A stretch of 64,000 bases of DNA from Bradyrhizobium sp. CCGUVB1N3 (GTDB lineage: Bacteria; Pseudomonadota; Alphaproteobacteria; Rhizobiales; Xanthobacteraceae): positions 9,737,501 to 9,801,500 of the forward strand of contig NZ_JANADR010000001.1 of the NCBI RefSeq assembly GCF_024199925.1, read 5' to 3'. The position numbers were made by a program, and so were the translations under genes. The notes under the pieces were generated by a model. The model made no database searches. It was not told where the DNA came from and saw nothing but the letters and a program-made list of their open reading frames with translations. Below, piece by piece: positions 35,808 through 43,753 of this stretch (position 1 is the first letter of the stretch; each line of letters begins with the position of its first letter).

Positions 35808-36122
35808 TTAGCAGGCTGTTGAAGAAGTCTTCGAGCGACGCGCGATAAATGGGATGTCGTCGCCATTAAGGAGGCAGATTTCACCTTCGAGTGAGCCGTC
35901 ATCCCGCAGTTCGGCCTAGCCATCACCGTTGGCTGGCTCCATTTCGTCGTTTCCCTGCCAGCCGAACTGGACGGCATCGCCGTCACAGGCTCCATGAATG
36001 CAGCCCGTGAGGCAATCGAAGGCGAACTCGCCGCCGTCGTCATCGAACAGGATGTAGGCGCCCGCCACGGCCATGTCGTAGCCTGGTGTCTCGACGACCC
36101 GCCATCTACCTCGGATGCTCAT
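35808..36122 (-). pseudogene. Passenger gene of the IS5 element, broken by an in-frame TAG
   Basis: ATG 36122 overlaps the transposase TGA as ATGA, so translation would be coupled. The first 68 residues (MSIRGRWRVVETPGYDMAVA) then meet TAG at 35918-35916. After it the frame stays open through AELRDDGSLEGEI to a TAA just outside the element. Related stand-alone proteins I remember have Trp at the stop position, so a TGG-to-TAG change is likely. The family is a small acidic beta-rich protein of unknown function; the C-terminus runs into the inverted repeat. Confidence 0.65.
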
Positions 36123-37299
36123 GCCGGTGCCGCCAGAAGCTTGGGCAGCCGGATCAGATTATAGGCCGCAAGCGCCAGGACGAAGACGGCATCCACCCGG
36201 TCGCGGCCTCGCAGCTTGACCTTGGCCAGGCCAGCGGAACTCTTGATCCAGCCGAAGACTTCTTCGATGCGTTTGCGGCAGCGTTGGCTGATGTCATAGC
36301 CGTCGTGACGCGTGGTACGCGCGTCGACCGCCGTCTTGCGCCGCTTGCCGGTCTTACTCAGATGTCCATTGATCGCGATATGCGGAGTAACCGATCTATC
36401 TCTCAGGTCATGCACGAACTGCGTGACGTCGTAGGCTTTGTCCGCCCCCAGAGTGACCCGCTTCGCACACCCGCGCCTGTCGATCATGGCAAGCGCAATC
36501 TCTCGTTCGGCGGTGCCAGTAGCTTGGCTCACTCCACCTAAAACCGCCAAACCATTGCGGTTCTCCATCAGCGCATGGCCCATATAGCAGAGTTTGGCCG
36601 GCTGGCCGTCGCCCTTTTTATAGAGCCTGGCCTCAGGATCGGTCGTGCTCTCATGGGTCTCGTTGGATCGCTTCTCCTTGTGGAAGCTGCGCTCGGCATT
36701 GCGTCCCGGACCGTCCTGATCTTTGTCGCTGCCATCCTTCCTCCGGAAGCTCTTGATCGAAGCCCAGGCTTCAATGAGCGTGCCGTCCACCGAGAAGTGA
36801 TCGCTCGACAAAAGACGCTTCACCTTCGGCTGCGCCAAAAGCGCGTTCAAGAACTTGGCCGCAATCTCACCTTCAAGCAGCCGGTCGCGGTTCTTCGAGA
36901 AGGTTGAATGGTCCCAAACCGCATCGTCCACCCCAAGCCCGACGAACCAGCGGAACAGAAGATCGAACTCCATCCGTTCCATCAGATGCCTTTCCGAGCG
37001 AACCCCATAGAACGCCTGTAGGAGCATCGCCCGAAGCAGTTTCTCCGGTGCGATCGAGGGCCGACCGAAGTCCGTGTAGAGCTTGCCAAACTCCCCAGAA
37101 AGATCGCCCAGCGCCGCATTTGCCAGATCCCTGATCGCCCGCAGCGGGTGGTCGACGCGAACCCGAGCCTCCAGGTCAACATAACTGAACAGCGAGCCAG
37201 ACCGTTCGTCACTTCCCCGCATCGTGCCACCCCAGCAAAATCCTGATCCTAGGGAATCACGATCCAAAACGCTTCGCCAGAGACTTCTTCAACAGCCTG
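35812..37299 (-). mobile_element. IS5-family insertion sequence with passenger ORF
   Basis: 1488 bp bounded by perfect 19-bp inverted repeats (35812-35830 and 37281-37299) and a 4-bp target duplication TTAG (35808-35811 and 37300-37303). TTAG fits the YTAR target of the IS5 subgroup. The insert carries the transposase gene (36119-37222) and a second ORF overlapping its stop. The left part, 35831-36118, belongs to that passenger. The element splits an intergenic repeat of the host. Confidence 0.9.
36119..37222 (-). CDS. IS5-family transposase
   Basis: 367 residues from ATG 37222 (MRGSDERSGSLFSYVDLEAR); a longer frame reaches 37267. DDE domain: first Asp in HFSVDGTLIEAWAS, second Asp in LGADKAYDVTQF, and Glu in CRKRIEEVFGWIKSSAGL with the K/R spacing of the IS5 YREK motif. 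The N-terminal HTH-like region (HPLRAIRDLANAALGDLS) is intact. No frameshift, so it is likely functional. Moves this element by cut-and-paste. Confidence 0.95.
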   Translation of the reverse strand: MRGSDERSGSLFSYVDLEARVRVDHPLRAIRDLANAALGDLSGEFGKLYTDFGRPSIAPEKLLRAMLLQAFYGVRSERHLMERMEFDLLFRWFVGLGVDDAVWDHSTFSKNRDRLLEGEIAAKFLNALLAQPKVKRLLSSDHFSVDGTLIEAWASIKSFRRKDGSDKDQDGPGRNAERSFHKEKRSNETHESTTDPEARLYKKGDGQPAKLCYMGHALMENRNGLAVLGGVSQATGTAEREIALAMIDRRGCAKRVTLGADKAYDVTQFVHDLRDRSVTPHIAINGHLSKTGKRRKTAVDARTTRHDGYDISQRCRKRIEEVFGWIKSSAGLAKVKLRGRDRVDAVFVLALAAYNLIRLPKLLAAPA

Positions 37300-37300
37300 T

Positions 37301-37392
37301 TAGGTTATCGTTTTGAGCATGATCTCCGCGCAAACGCGTTCCGCGTTTGTCGCGAGGGAAAACCGCTTCACACTTTTCCGGATCATGCTCTG
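37301..37392. repeat. Split Bradyrhizobium-type repeat
   Basis: GAGCATGATCTCC at the left and GGATCATGCTC at the right flank an inner GAGGGAAAACCGCTTCACAC block. On the far side of the IS, 35788-35811 carries the matching partner (TAAAGCGCG, AGGAGA, TCGCGCTTTAG). Joined without the IS and one TTAG copy, the two form one continuous palindromic repeat. It lies 3' of both flanking genes. Confidence 0.6.
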
Positions 37393-37393
37393 A

Positions 37394-37564
37394 CTACCAG
37401 TGAACGCTCTGGCTCGGAACGATGAAGGCCGTCGTGCTTGGCTGAGTTGCGAAGCTGGTCGCCAGGTACCAGCCGGAGCCGAGGACGAGGGTGAGCAGCG
37501 CGATGATGGCGAGCAGGTCGATGGTCCTGCTGTCGTGGCCGTGGCGGCTGATTTTCCAGCGCAT
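37394..37564 (-). CDS. Small membrane protein (56 aa)
   Basis: 56 residues, ATG 37564 with an excellent GGGAGGAAACAACA ribosome site. N-terminal basic residues (MRWKISRHGHDSRT), one hydrophobic helix (about 15-40, IDLLAIIALLTLVLGSGWYL) and a short periplasmic tail. A GGAAC-N17-CGTT element 32 bases upstream (37596-37621) looks like an EcfG promoter, which supports the gene. No family recognised. Expected to be stress-induced. Confidence 0.7.
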   Translation of the reverse strand: MRWKISRHGHDSRTIDLLAIIALLTLVLGSGWYLATSFATQPSTTAFIVPSQSVHW

Positions 37565-37595
37565 TGTTGTTTCCTCCCGATGGGAGCATCACAAC

Positions 37596-37621
37596 AACGC
37601 GATCGTAGCATTCCCGGTTCC
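37596..37621 (-). promoter_or_regulatory. EcfG-type stress promoter
   Basis: On the minus strand: GGAAC (37621-37617), 17-base spacer, CGTT (37599-37596). This is the consensus of the alphaproteobacterial general-stress sigma factor EcfG. The likely transcript start is a few bases beyond the CGTT, giving a leader of roughly 25 bases before ATG 37564. Confidence 0.6.
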
Positions 37622-37667
37622 CTGCACGTCAGAGATGCAGGGCACGCTTGGATGCGGTGCAGCTAAA

Positions 37668-38006
37668 TCAGGAGGCGTTGACGCCGCGCCAGCGTCCATA
37701 ACGCCATGGCAGATACCAGCATGCGCCTTGCGGGGCCGTCAGCGGCACGTTGTCGATGCCTGACGTTCCGAACGGGTGGCAGCGCAACAGCCGCGCGAGC
37801 GTCATCCAACCACCGGCCCAGAGTCCGAAACGCTCGATCGCCTCATCGCCATAGACCGAACAGGTCGGCAGGTGGCGGCAGTTGTAGCCGACGAGCGGGG
37901 ACAGCGTGTGCCGGTACAGCCAGATCAGCCCGCGTCCGACAAGGCGCGGCAACCGCAGCAGCGATGCGACGATGGTGCGATCTGGTTCTGACGCTGAATG
38001 CTTCAT
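37668..38006 (-). CDS. yidD: Membrane protein insertion efficiency factor YidD
   Basis: 112 residues from ATG 38006; the frame runs on to 38093 without family sequence. YidD marks: [20 protein letters not shown] with [15 protein letters not shown] (the C-x-x-x-P-T-C-S core), [17 protein letters not shown] small peripheral protein near the YidC insertase that helps place membrane proteins. The core reads NCRHLPTCS rather than CRFYPTCS, a common rhizobial variant. 29 residues past the core the Cys-His pair RCHP is kept. Confidence 0.92.
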   Translation of the reverse strand: MKHSASEPDRTIVASLLRLPRLVGRGLIWLYRHTLSPLVGYNCRHLPTCSVYGDEAIERFGLWAGGWMTLARLLRCHPFGTSGIDNVPLTAPQGACWYLPWRYGRWRGVNAS

Positions 38007-38234
38007 GTGCGCCTTGCTGCGAAGCTGTGCGAGGAGTTGCGCGGTTCCAGCGCAGGGAACAGCAAGCCGTTGCGCGGACGCCATATTTTGCATGTTTTTA
38101 GAGGGCAGTGCAGCAAGTACCTATGGACGATCTGTATTCCCCCGGATACATTTTTTGTGACGGCTGTGTGATACAGAGTCGAACGTTGCCTGGGGCTTGC
38201 CTGATCGCTTTTGAGGCTTGGGGAAGGAACCACG

Positions 38235-39128
38235 TTGAGACTTCTGAGGGCGCTTGATGTTCGCGGCTGGTTGCTTGTGGGAACCGCTGCTTGTTGCGTT
38301 GCGCTGACGGGCGCGGTCGCGACCTTCAGCTCTTCCGCACATGCTGGCGGTACGCTCGAAGAGCGCAAGCTGCCCATGAGATTCAATTGGATTGCATGCG
38401 AGCCGAACTGCCGCGGCTGGGTCAGCGCGGTCGGCATCATCACAGCCGATACGCCGAAGGATTTTGAGGATTTTGCTCGTGGGCGCCAGCTTGGCGGGGC
38501 GACCGTGGTGCTCGACTCCAGTGGTGGTTCCGTCAACGATGCGATCTCGCTCGGGCGGCGCTTCCGTAACCTCGGCCTTTTGACCACCGTTGGCACCAGT
38601 GTGCAGAACCGCGGCGGGCTGGGCGCGCGTCCAGCCGTTGCGCCCGAGGCCTATTGCGAGTCCATGTGCGTGTTCCTGCTGCTCGCCGGCAAGACGCGCT
38701 ACGTGCCGGAAGCAGCCCATGTCCGCGTGCATCAGATCTGGATGGGCGACCGTGCCGACGACGCGCGGGCCGCAAGCTACAGCGCGCAGGACCTCATGAT
38801 CGTCGAGCGCGACATCGGCCGGCTCGCCAAGTACACCTTCGATATGGGTGGCGCCGGCGACTTGCTGTCGCTCGCACTGAGCGTGCCGCCGTGGGAAGAC
38901 CTGCGCGAATTGGGCGCGGCCGAGCTCAAGATCACCAATCTTGTGACGACGGACGCTGCTTCCGACGTGCTGCCGCACGTCGATGTCGCTGCCCCGGCGA
39001 TGGCTGACGCGGCACCAAAGGCGCAGGATCGCTTTGCGGCGGAGCCGGAGCAGCCGGCCAAGTCGACCAAGACGGCGGAAGCCGCGGTCCCGACCGGCGC
39101 AGCGCCGGTGGCGGCGTCGCAGAAGTAG
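38235..39128 (+). CDS. Exported ClpP-fold protein (COG3904-like)
   Basis: 297 residues from TTG 38235, chosen because GGGGAAGGA lies 6 bases before it; TTG 38211 has no ribosome site. N-terminal signal/anchor (WLLVGTAACCVALTGAVATF). Core: VVLDSSGGSVNDAISLGRRF (Gly-Gly loop), CESMCVFLLLAGKTRYVPEA (predicted nucleophile Ser between two Cys, followed by the L-L-L-A-G-K-x-R stretch typical of ClpP), and HVRVHQIW (predicted His). The tail from residue 235 is Ala/Pro-rich. The strongest ClpP resemblance of the three such genes here. Periplasmic; substrate unknown. Confidence 0.75.
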   Translation: MRLLRALDVRGWLLVGTAACCVALTGAVATFSSSAHAGGTLEERKLPMRFNWIACEPNCRGWVSAVGIITADTPKDFEDFARGRQLGGATVVLDSSGGSVNDAISLGRRFRNLGLLTTVGTSVQNRGGLGARPAVAPEAYCESMCVFLLLAGKTRYVPEAAHVRVHQIWMGDRADDARAASYSAQDLMIVERDIGRLAKYTFDMGGAGDLLSLALSVPPWEDLRELGAAELKITNLVTTDAASDVLPHVDVAAPAMADAAPKAQDRFAAEPEQPAKSTKTAEAAVPTGAAPVAASQK

Positions 39129-39247
39129 CTTCGGAGCTTGATCGTCATTCAGGGGCGTCGCGAAGCGCCGAACCTCGAGTCCAGAGCTTGTGGAGCGAGA
39201 TTCGAGGGCGCGCTGACGCGCGGCCCGAAAATGACGTTGAGATGGAC

Positions 39248-39703
39248 TCAGCCCTGCGCTGCAGCCGGCTGCTTGGCCTTCGCTTCGATCTGGCCGATGG
39301 CGTCGACGACGGCGTCAAAGGTCAGCAGTGTCGAAGCGTGGCGCGCCTTGTAATCGCGGACCGGTTCGAGGAACTTGATCTCGGCCCATTTTCCGTCCGG
39401 CGGCGCACCGTTTTCTTTCAGCATCTTGCGAACGGTTTCGCGTAACTCACGGAGTTCGCTCGCAGTGGAGCCGACCACGTGACTTGCCATGATGGATGAA
39501 GACGCTTGTCCAAGCGCGCAGGCCTTCACGTCATGGGCGAAGTCGGTGACGGTGTCCCCACTCATCTTGAGATCGACCTTCACGGTCGAGCCGCACAACT
39601 TGGAGTGAGCGGTGGCGCTGGCGTCGGGATCGGAGAGGCGACCCAGACGGGGGATATTCCCGGCCAGTTCGATGATCCGCTTGTTATAGATGTCGTTCAG
39701 CAT
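39248..39703 (-). CDS. IscU/SufU-like iron-sulfur scaffold
   Basis: 151 residues. NifU-N/IscU fold: YNKRIIELAGNIPRLGRLSD, then SKLCGSTVKVDLKM (first Cys ligand) and VKACALGQASSSIMASHVVG (second). The third position, Cys in IscU, is His in YKARHASTLLTFDAV. Fe-S cluster assembly on a dimer or monomer scaffold; the His replacement may alter cluster type or make it a carrier. Divergent from folE. I recall the same neighbourhood in other Bradyrhizobium genomes. Confidence 0.8.
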   Translation of the reverse strand: MLNDIYNKRIIELAGNIPRLGRLSDPDASATAHSKLCGSTVKVDLKMSGDTVTDFAHDVKACALGQASSSIMASHVVGSTASELRELRETVRKMLKENGAPPDGKWAEIKFLEPVRDYKARHASTLLTFDAVVDAIGQIEAKAKQPAAAQG

Positions 39704-39959
39704 GTGATGGAGTCCGAGACCTTCCGGGCGGCTTCCGGCGGGATCGGCCTTGGCGGCCGCCGTCCTCGGCCCTATATAGGGTCGGAACTGGCGGAAAAAC
39801 AGCCCGCTGGCCTTGTCGGCGGTGGTCGAGCACCTCGCATCCGACGTCGAGGCGGGGGTGGTTGGCTGCCAAACTTGGTTGTTCTCTCAGGCGTCCGGCG
39901 GCTTGACCGCCCCGTCTGCCGGTGACACTCCGGCCGCAAGGCCGTCGAACGGAGTTGAC

Positions 39960-40649
39960 ATGGACGCGTTGATCAAACCCATCCGCCCCAGCAAGCCTTC
40001 CGACAAGCAGGTCGATCGCCCCGCCGAGCTTGATCCCGCTGAATTTCTCGCAGCCGCCGTCCGTGCCGACCAGCCGCGCCCGGCGCGCGCCGAGGCCGAG
40101 CAGGCGGTGAAGACGCTGCTCGCCTATATCGGCGAGAACACCGAGCGCGAGGGACTGCTCGACACGCCGCGCCGCGTGGTCGAGGCCTTCGACGAGCTTT
40201 ATCAGGGCTACCACCAGTGCCCGGCCGAGGTGCTGGACCGCACCTTCGGCGAGACCGCCGGCTATGACGATTTCGTGCTGGTGCGCGACATCGAGTTCAC
40301 CTCGCAGTGCGAGCATCACATGATGCCGTTCTACGGCAAGGCGCACATCGCCTACACGCCGGTCGAGCGCGTCGTTGGCCTCTCCAAGCTCGCGCGGCTG
40401 ACCGACATTTTCGCCCGCAGGCTCCAGACCCAGGAGCATCTGACCGCGCAGATCGCGGCCGCGATCGACGAGGTCCTGAAGCCCCGCGGCGTTGCGGTGC
40501 TGGTCGAGGCCGAGCATACCTGCATGTCGGTGCGCGGCGTCGCCAAGCATGGCGCGATGACGTTCACCAGCCGTTTCACCGGCATGTTCCGCGACAATCC
40601 CGCGGAGCAGGCCCGCTTCCTGTCCCTGGTGCGAGGCTCACCGCGCTGA
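39960..40649 (+). CDS. folE: GTP cyclohydrolase I
   Basis: 229 residues from ATG 39960; the upstream open frame to 39813 lacks family sequence. Marks: [20 protein letters not shown], zinc ligands in [18 protein letters not shown] and [12 protein letters not shown], and the C-terminal FTSRFTGMF. Converts GTP to 7,8-dihydroneopterin triphosphate, the first step of folate synthesis and, in some strains, of queuosine precursors. The first 45 residues are a variable, Pro-rich extension. hisI follows 30 bases later. Confidence 0.97.
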   Translation: MDALIKPIRPSKPSDKQVDRPAELDPAEFLAAAVRADQPRPARAEAEQAVKTLLAYIGENTEREGLLDTPRRVVEAFDELYQGYHQCPAEVLDRTFGETAGYDDFVLVRDIEFTSQCEHHMMPFYGKAHIAYTPVERVVGLSKLARLTDIFARRLQTQEHLTAQIAAAIDEVLKPRGVAVLVEAEHTCMSVRGVAKHGAMTFTSRFTGMFRDNPAEQARFLSLVRGSPR

Positions 40650-40679
40650 CCCTCGTCGACGATTGAGCCGAGGGTTTTC

Positions 40680-41102
40680 GTGTCCACTCACTCCCACGAC
40701 ATCGAGGAAGGGCTGAGCTTCCAGCCCAAATTCGACGCGGCTGGCCTCGTCACCTGCGTGGCGACGGATGCTGCGACCGGCGACGTGCTGATGGTCGCCC
40801 ACATGAACGACGAGGCGCTGCGCAAGACCATTGCGACGGGTGAAGCCTGGTACTTCAGCCGCTCGCGCAATGCGTTGTGGCGAAAAGGTGAGACGTCGGG
40901 TCAAACCCAGCGCGTCGTCGAGATGCGCGCCGATTGCGACCAGGACGCGGTCTGGATCCGGGTCGAGCAGGTCGGCGCAGCCTGCCACACCGGCCGCAAG
41001 TCGTGCTTCTACCGCAGGGTGGAGGCCGATGGCGGAAGCGCGAAGCTCGTCTTCGTCGAGGCCGAGCGGCTGTTCGATCCGGGCGCGGTCTACAAGAAAT
41101 AG
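40680..41102 (+). CDS. hisI: Phosphoribosyl-AMP cyclohydrolase
   Basis: 140 residues from GTG 40680. Marks: [20 protein letters not shown] and [19 protein letters not shown], then the metal-binding [12 protein letters not shown] and [11 protein letters not shown] (Asp and Cys ligands). Opens the ring of phosphoribosyl-AMP, the third step of histidine synthesis. A stand-alone HisI without the HisE pyrophosphatase domain, as is usual in alphaproteobacteria. Probably co-transcribed with folE; a palindromic repeat follows. Confidence 0.96.
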   Translation: MSTHSHDIEEGLSFQPKFDAAGLVTCVATDAATGDVLMVAHMNDEALRKTIATGEAWYFSRSRNALWRKGETSGQTQRVVEMRADCDQDAVWIRVEQVGAACHTGRKSCFYRRVEADGGSAKLVFVEAERLFDPGAVYKK

Positions 41103-41107
41103 CCTCC

Positions 41108-41187
41108 GTCATTCCGGGGCGGCTCGAAGAGCCGAACCCGGAATCTCGAGATTCCGGGTTCATCGCTGCGCGATGCCCCGGAATGAC
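41108..41187. repeat. Nested palindromic intergenic repeat
   Basis: Outer arms GTCATTCCGGGGC (41108-41120) and GCCCCGGAATGAC (41175-41187) are perfect complements. Inside them, 41135-41160 is a perfect 26-bp palindrome. It can fold as a long cruciform. A decayed relative lies at 39143-39240 (GTCATTCAGGGGC ... ATGAC). Both sit just past the 3' end of a plus-strand gene. Confidence 0.7.
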
Positions 41188-41200
41188 AGGGGATACAAAA

Positions 41201-41216
41201 TTAACTCCGCATTAAC
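41201..41216 (+). promoter_or_regulatory. CtrA-type box
   Basis: TTAACTCCGCATTAAC fits TTAA-N7-TTAAC exactly and points toward the lytic transglycosylase gene at 41294, 77 bases downstream. In alphaproteobacteria CtrA controls flagellar and cell-cycle genes, consistent with the motility-linked genes that follow. Confidence 0.6.
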
Positions 41217-41293
41217 CATACCTGTCCCACCGTGAGACGACATGGCGCCGAATTGCCGGCGTTATCAACGCCGCGCGGAGCGGGCTGCCCAAT

Positions 41294-42310
41294 ATGTCGG
41301 TCGACAACTCAAGTGCCACGACGACGGCGGGGATCGATCCGTCGCGGGCGCGTGTGACCGGCGCGATCAAGCAGGCCTCCAATCTCACCGGCGTCAGCTT
41401 CGAATACATGCTGACCACCGCGAAGATGGAATCGGATTTCAATCCGACCGCGGGTGCGTCGACCTCGTCAGCGCACGGGCTCTATCAGTTCATCGACCAG
41501 ACCTGGCTCGGCACCGTGAAGGAAGCGGGCACCCAGCTCGGCTACGGCAGCTATGCCGATGCCATCACCAAGACCTCCTCCGGCAGCTACACGGTCACCG
41601 ATCCGACCATGCGCAGCTCGATCATGAAGCTGCGCGATGATCCGCAGGCCGCATCGAGCATGGCCGCAGTGCTGACGCAGTCGAACAGCTTCAAGCTCAC
41701 GGGCCTGCTCGGCCGCCGTCCGAGCGACAGCGAGCTCTATATGGCGCACTTCATGGGCGTCGGCGGCGCGGCCAAGCTGATCGCCAACGCCGAGGACAAT
41801 CCGCAAGCCGTCGGCGCGCGGCTATTCCCCAATGCCGCCGCGGCCAACCGTTCGATCTTCTATGCCAAGGACGGCCGTGCGCGCAGCGTCTCCGAGGTCT
41901 ATTCGGTGCTGGATGCGCGCTACGCCAGCGCCGCGAATTCGAAATCGACGCGGAGCGCGATGGCCATGTACGGCGACACGCCGTCGACGACCCAGGTCGC
42001 GAGCGCAAACGGCGTGCAGCCAACGCCGCTGATCGACAACGCCGCCTATCTCCAGACCTTCCCGGATACGCGCGTGGCGACGCCGGCCAGCGCGACGTCG
42101 GCAATGACGGTGGCGGACAATTCGCCGAGCACGCCGGTGTTTCGCTCGATCTATCAGCCCGGCGACAGCACGCAGCCGGTCTCGGCCACGGTGCAGAAAT
42201 TATGGGGCAATAACGCCTCGCTCACCTCGGTTACGAATGCGACGCCCGACGTTCGTGCGCCGCAGCCGCTCGATCTCTTTAGCGATCGCAGCGGTACCTT
42301 CTCGGGCTGA
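41294..42310 (+). CDS. Lytic transglycosylase (SLT-fold) domain protein
   Basis: 338 residues. The N-terminal third is a transglycosylase domain: QASNLTGVSFEYMLTTAKME with ESDFNPTAG (catalytic Glu), then SAHGLYQFIDQTWLGTVKEA and MAHFMGVGGAAKLI. There is no signal peptide, a feature of flagellum-associated transglycosylases that reach the periplasm another way. The C-terminal half is low-complexity Ser/Thr/Ala. Probably opens peptidoglycan for the flagellum; the CtrA box upstream fits. Exact partner not identifiable. Confidence 0.75.
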   Translation: MSVDNSSATTTAGIDPSRARVTGAIKQASNLTGVSFEYMLTTAKMESDFNPTAGASTSSAHGLYQFIDQTWLGTVKEAGTQLGYGSYADAITKTSSGSYTVTDPTMRSSIMKLRDDPQAASSMAAVLTQSNSFKLTGLLGRRPSDSELYMAHFMGVGGAAKLIANAEDNPQAVGARLFPNAAAANRSIFYAKDGRARSVSEVYSVLDARYASAANSKSTRSAMAMYGDTPSTTQVASANGVQPTPLIDNAAYLQTFPDTRVATPASATSAMTVADNSPSTPVFRSIYQPGDSTQPVSATVQKLWGNNASLTSVTNATPDVRAPQPLDLFSDRSGTFSG

Positions 42311-42314
42311 GGGC

Positions 42315-42335
42315 GGGCTGCAAGATTTGCAGCCC
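42315..42335 (+). terminator. Hairpin after the transglycosylase gene
   Basis: A 9-bp perfect stem (GGGCTGCAA / TTGCAGCCC) with a 3-base loop, 5 bases past the stop, followed by only TTAAC. A plausible weak terminator. The 120 bases after it are A/T-rich and probably hold the promoter of the DUF2336 gene. Confidence 0.5.
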
Positions 42336-42456
42336 TTAACAAAACGTCAATAAAACCAGTTGGTTATGGTGAACGCTTTGTTAAGCGTCGTGGTTTATTT
42401 TGTCTTGCGGGTGACGGGTGTCACCGTTTCGTTTGGTTGCGTAGGCCGGAAGCACA

Positions 42457-43632
42457 ATGATCGTTCGGCAGTTTATCAATTGGATCAGGACTGCGTCCGC
42501 CGGTGAGCGGGCAGAGGCAACACGGGCGTTGGCCCGTGCCTGGTTGATTTCAGATCTTACCCACGACGACCGCGTCGCCGCCGAAGGCGCGCTGTTGATG
42601 CTGCTCGACGATACTTCGCCGCTGGTTCGCCAGGCCATGGCGGAAGCCTTCGCGCGCTCGACGGAGGCGCCGGCGGCGATCGTTCAGGCGCTGTCGACTG
42701 ACCAGCCGTCGGTCGCGCTTCCCGTGCTCGAACATTCGCCGCTCCTGATCGATGCCGATCTCGTCGACATCGTCGCAACCGGCAATTGCGAGGTGCAATG
42801 CGCCATCGCCCGCCGTATCGCGCTGCCGGCCTCGGTCTGCGCCGCGATCGCCGAAGTCGGGTGCGCCGCGGCCGCGCTCGAGCTGATCGAAAATCCCTAC
42901 GCCGAACTCGCGCCGTTCTCATGGGACCGTATCGTCGAGCGTCACGGCCATCTTGCCGCGATCCGCGAGGCACTGCTGGTGCTCGAGGATCTGCCCGCGG
43001 CCACGCGCGCCGCGCTGGTCGCAAAGCTCTCCGAGACGCTGGCGCAGTTCGTGATCGCCCGCAACTGGCTGAGTGCCGATCGCGCCGAGCGCATCGCCAC
43101 AGAGGCGCGCGACCGCTCCACCGTCAACATCGCGGCGCGCTCGCGCGGCGAGGACATTCAAGGCCTCGTACGCCACCTGCGCGCGACGTCGCAGCTCACG
43201 GCAGGACTGATCCTGCGCGCGCTATTGTCGGGCAATCTCGAATTGTTCAATGCGGCGCTTACGGAGTTGTCGGAGCTGCCGCCGGCGCGCGTCGCGGCGC
43301 TGCTGCATGATCGCGGCGGGGCCAGCCTGCATGCGCTTCTGCGCCGCGCGGGCTTTCCGGAATCGACCTTCGCGGCGTTCCAGGTCGCGCTCGAGGCCTG
43401 CCACGAGAACGGTTTTGTCGACACCCAGGACGGCGCTGCGCGGCTGCGCAGGCGCATGGTCGAGCGCGTGCTCACCCATTGCGAGACAGATCGCGGCGCG
43501 ACCGATCCGCTGCTCATCCTGCTACGCCGCTTCGCGACCGAGTCGGCGCGCGAGGAAGCGCGCCTGTTCTGCGACGAACTTGTCGCAGAGGAGGCGATCG
43601 CGCCGCTCTACGACGATCTGATCGCGGCGTAA
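42457..43632 (+). CDS. DUF2336 domain protein
   Basis: 391 residues, almost all alpha-helical with HEAT-like pairs (LARAWLISDLTHDDRVAAEG; ALLMLLDDTSPLVRQAMAEA; LVDIVATGNCEVQCAIARRI). This is the alphaproteobacterial DUF2336 architecture. Members are linked to motility, cell-cycle or phosphorelay loci, but function is not known. Neighbouring Hpt and CheY-like genes on the other strand fit such a link. Cytosolic, no signal or membrane segment. Confidence 0.8.
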   Translation: MIVRQFINWIRTASAGERAEATRALARAWLISDLTHDDRVAAEGALLMLLDDTSPLVRQAMAEAFARSTEAPAAIVQALSTDQPSVALPVLEHSPLLIDADLVDIVATGNCEVQCAIARRIALPASVCAAIAEVGCAAAALELIENPYAELAPFSWDRIVERHGHLAAIREALLVLEDLPAATRAALVAKLSETLAQFVIARNWLSADRAERIATEARDRSTVNIAARSRGEDIQGLVRHLRATSQLTAGLILRALLSGNLELFNAALTELSELPPARVAALLHDRGGASLHALLRRAGFPESTFAAFQVALEACHENGFVDTQDGAARLRRRMVERVLTHCETDRGATDPLLILLRRFATESAREEARLFCDELVAEEAIAPLYDDLIAA

Positions 43633-43642
43633 CGAAGATTCG

Positions 43643-43732
43643 GTAGGGTGGGTTAGCCGAAGGCGTAACCCACCTCTTTGATTCCCGCGTGTCGAGAAAA
43701 GTGGTGGGTTACGCTTCGCTAACCCACCCTAC
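43643..43732. repeat. Inverted repeat between convergent genes
   Basis: GTAGGGTGGGTTAGCC and GGCGTAACCCACC at the left, GGTGGGTTACGC and GCTAACCCACCCTAC at the right, form long imperfect complementary arms around a 28-base spacer. I associate this unit with many Bradyrhizobium intergenic sites. It lies between convergent genes and may act as a bidirectional transcript end. Confidence 0.65.
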
Positions 43733-43753
43733 GAGACCTTCAACCTGGCAACG

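Noticed and set aside
35812..37299. Composite transposon or genomic island around the IS5 element
   Set aside because: Only one IS copy with its own TTAG duplication, and flanking genes look native.
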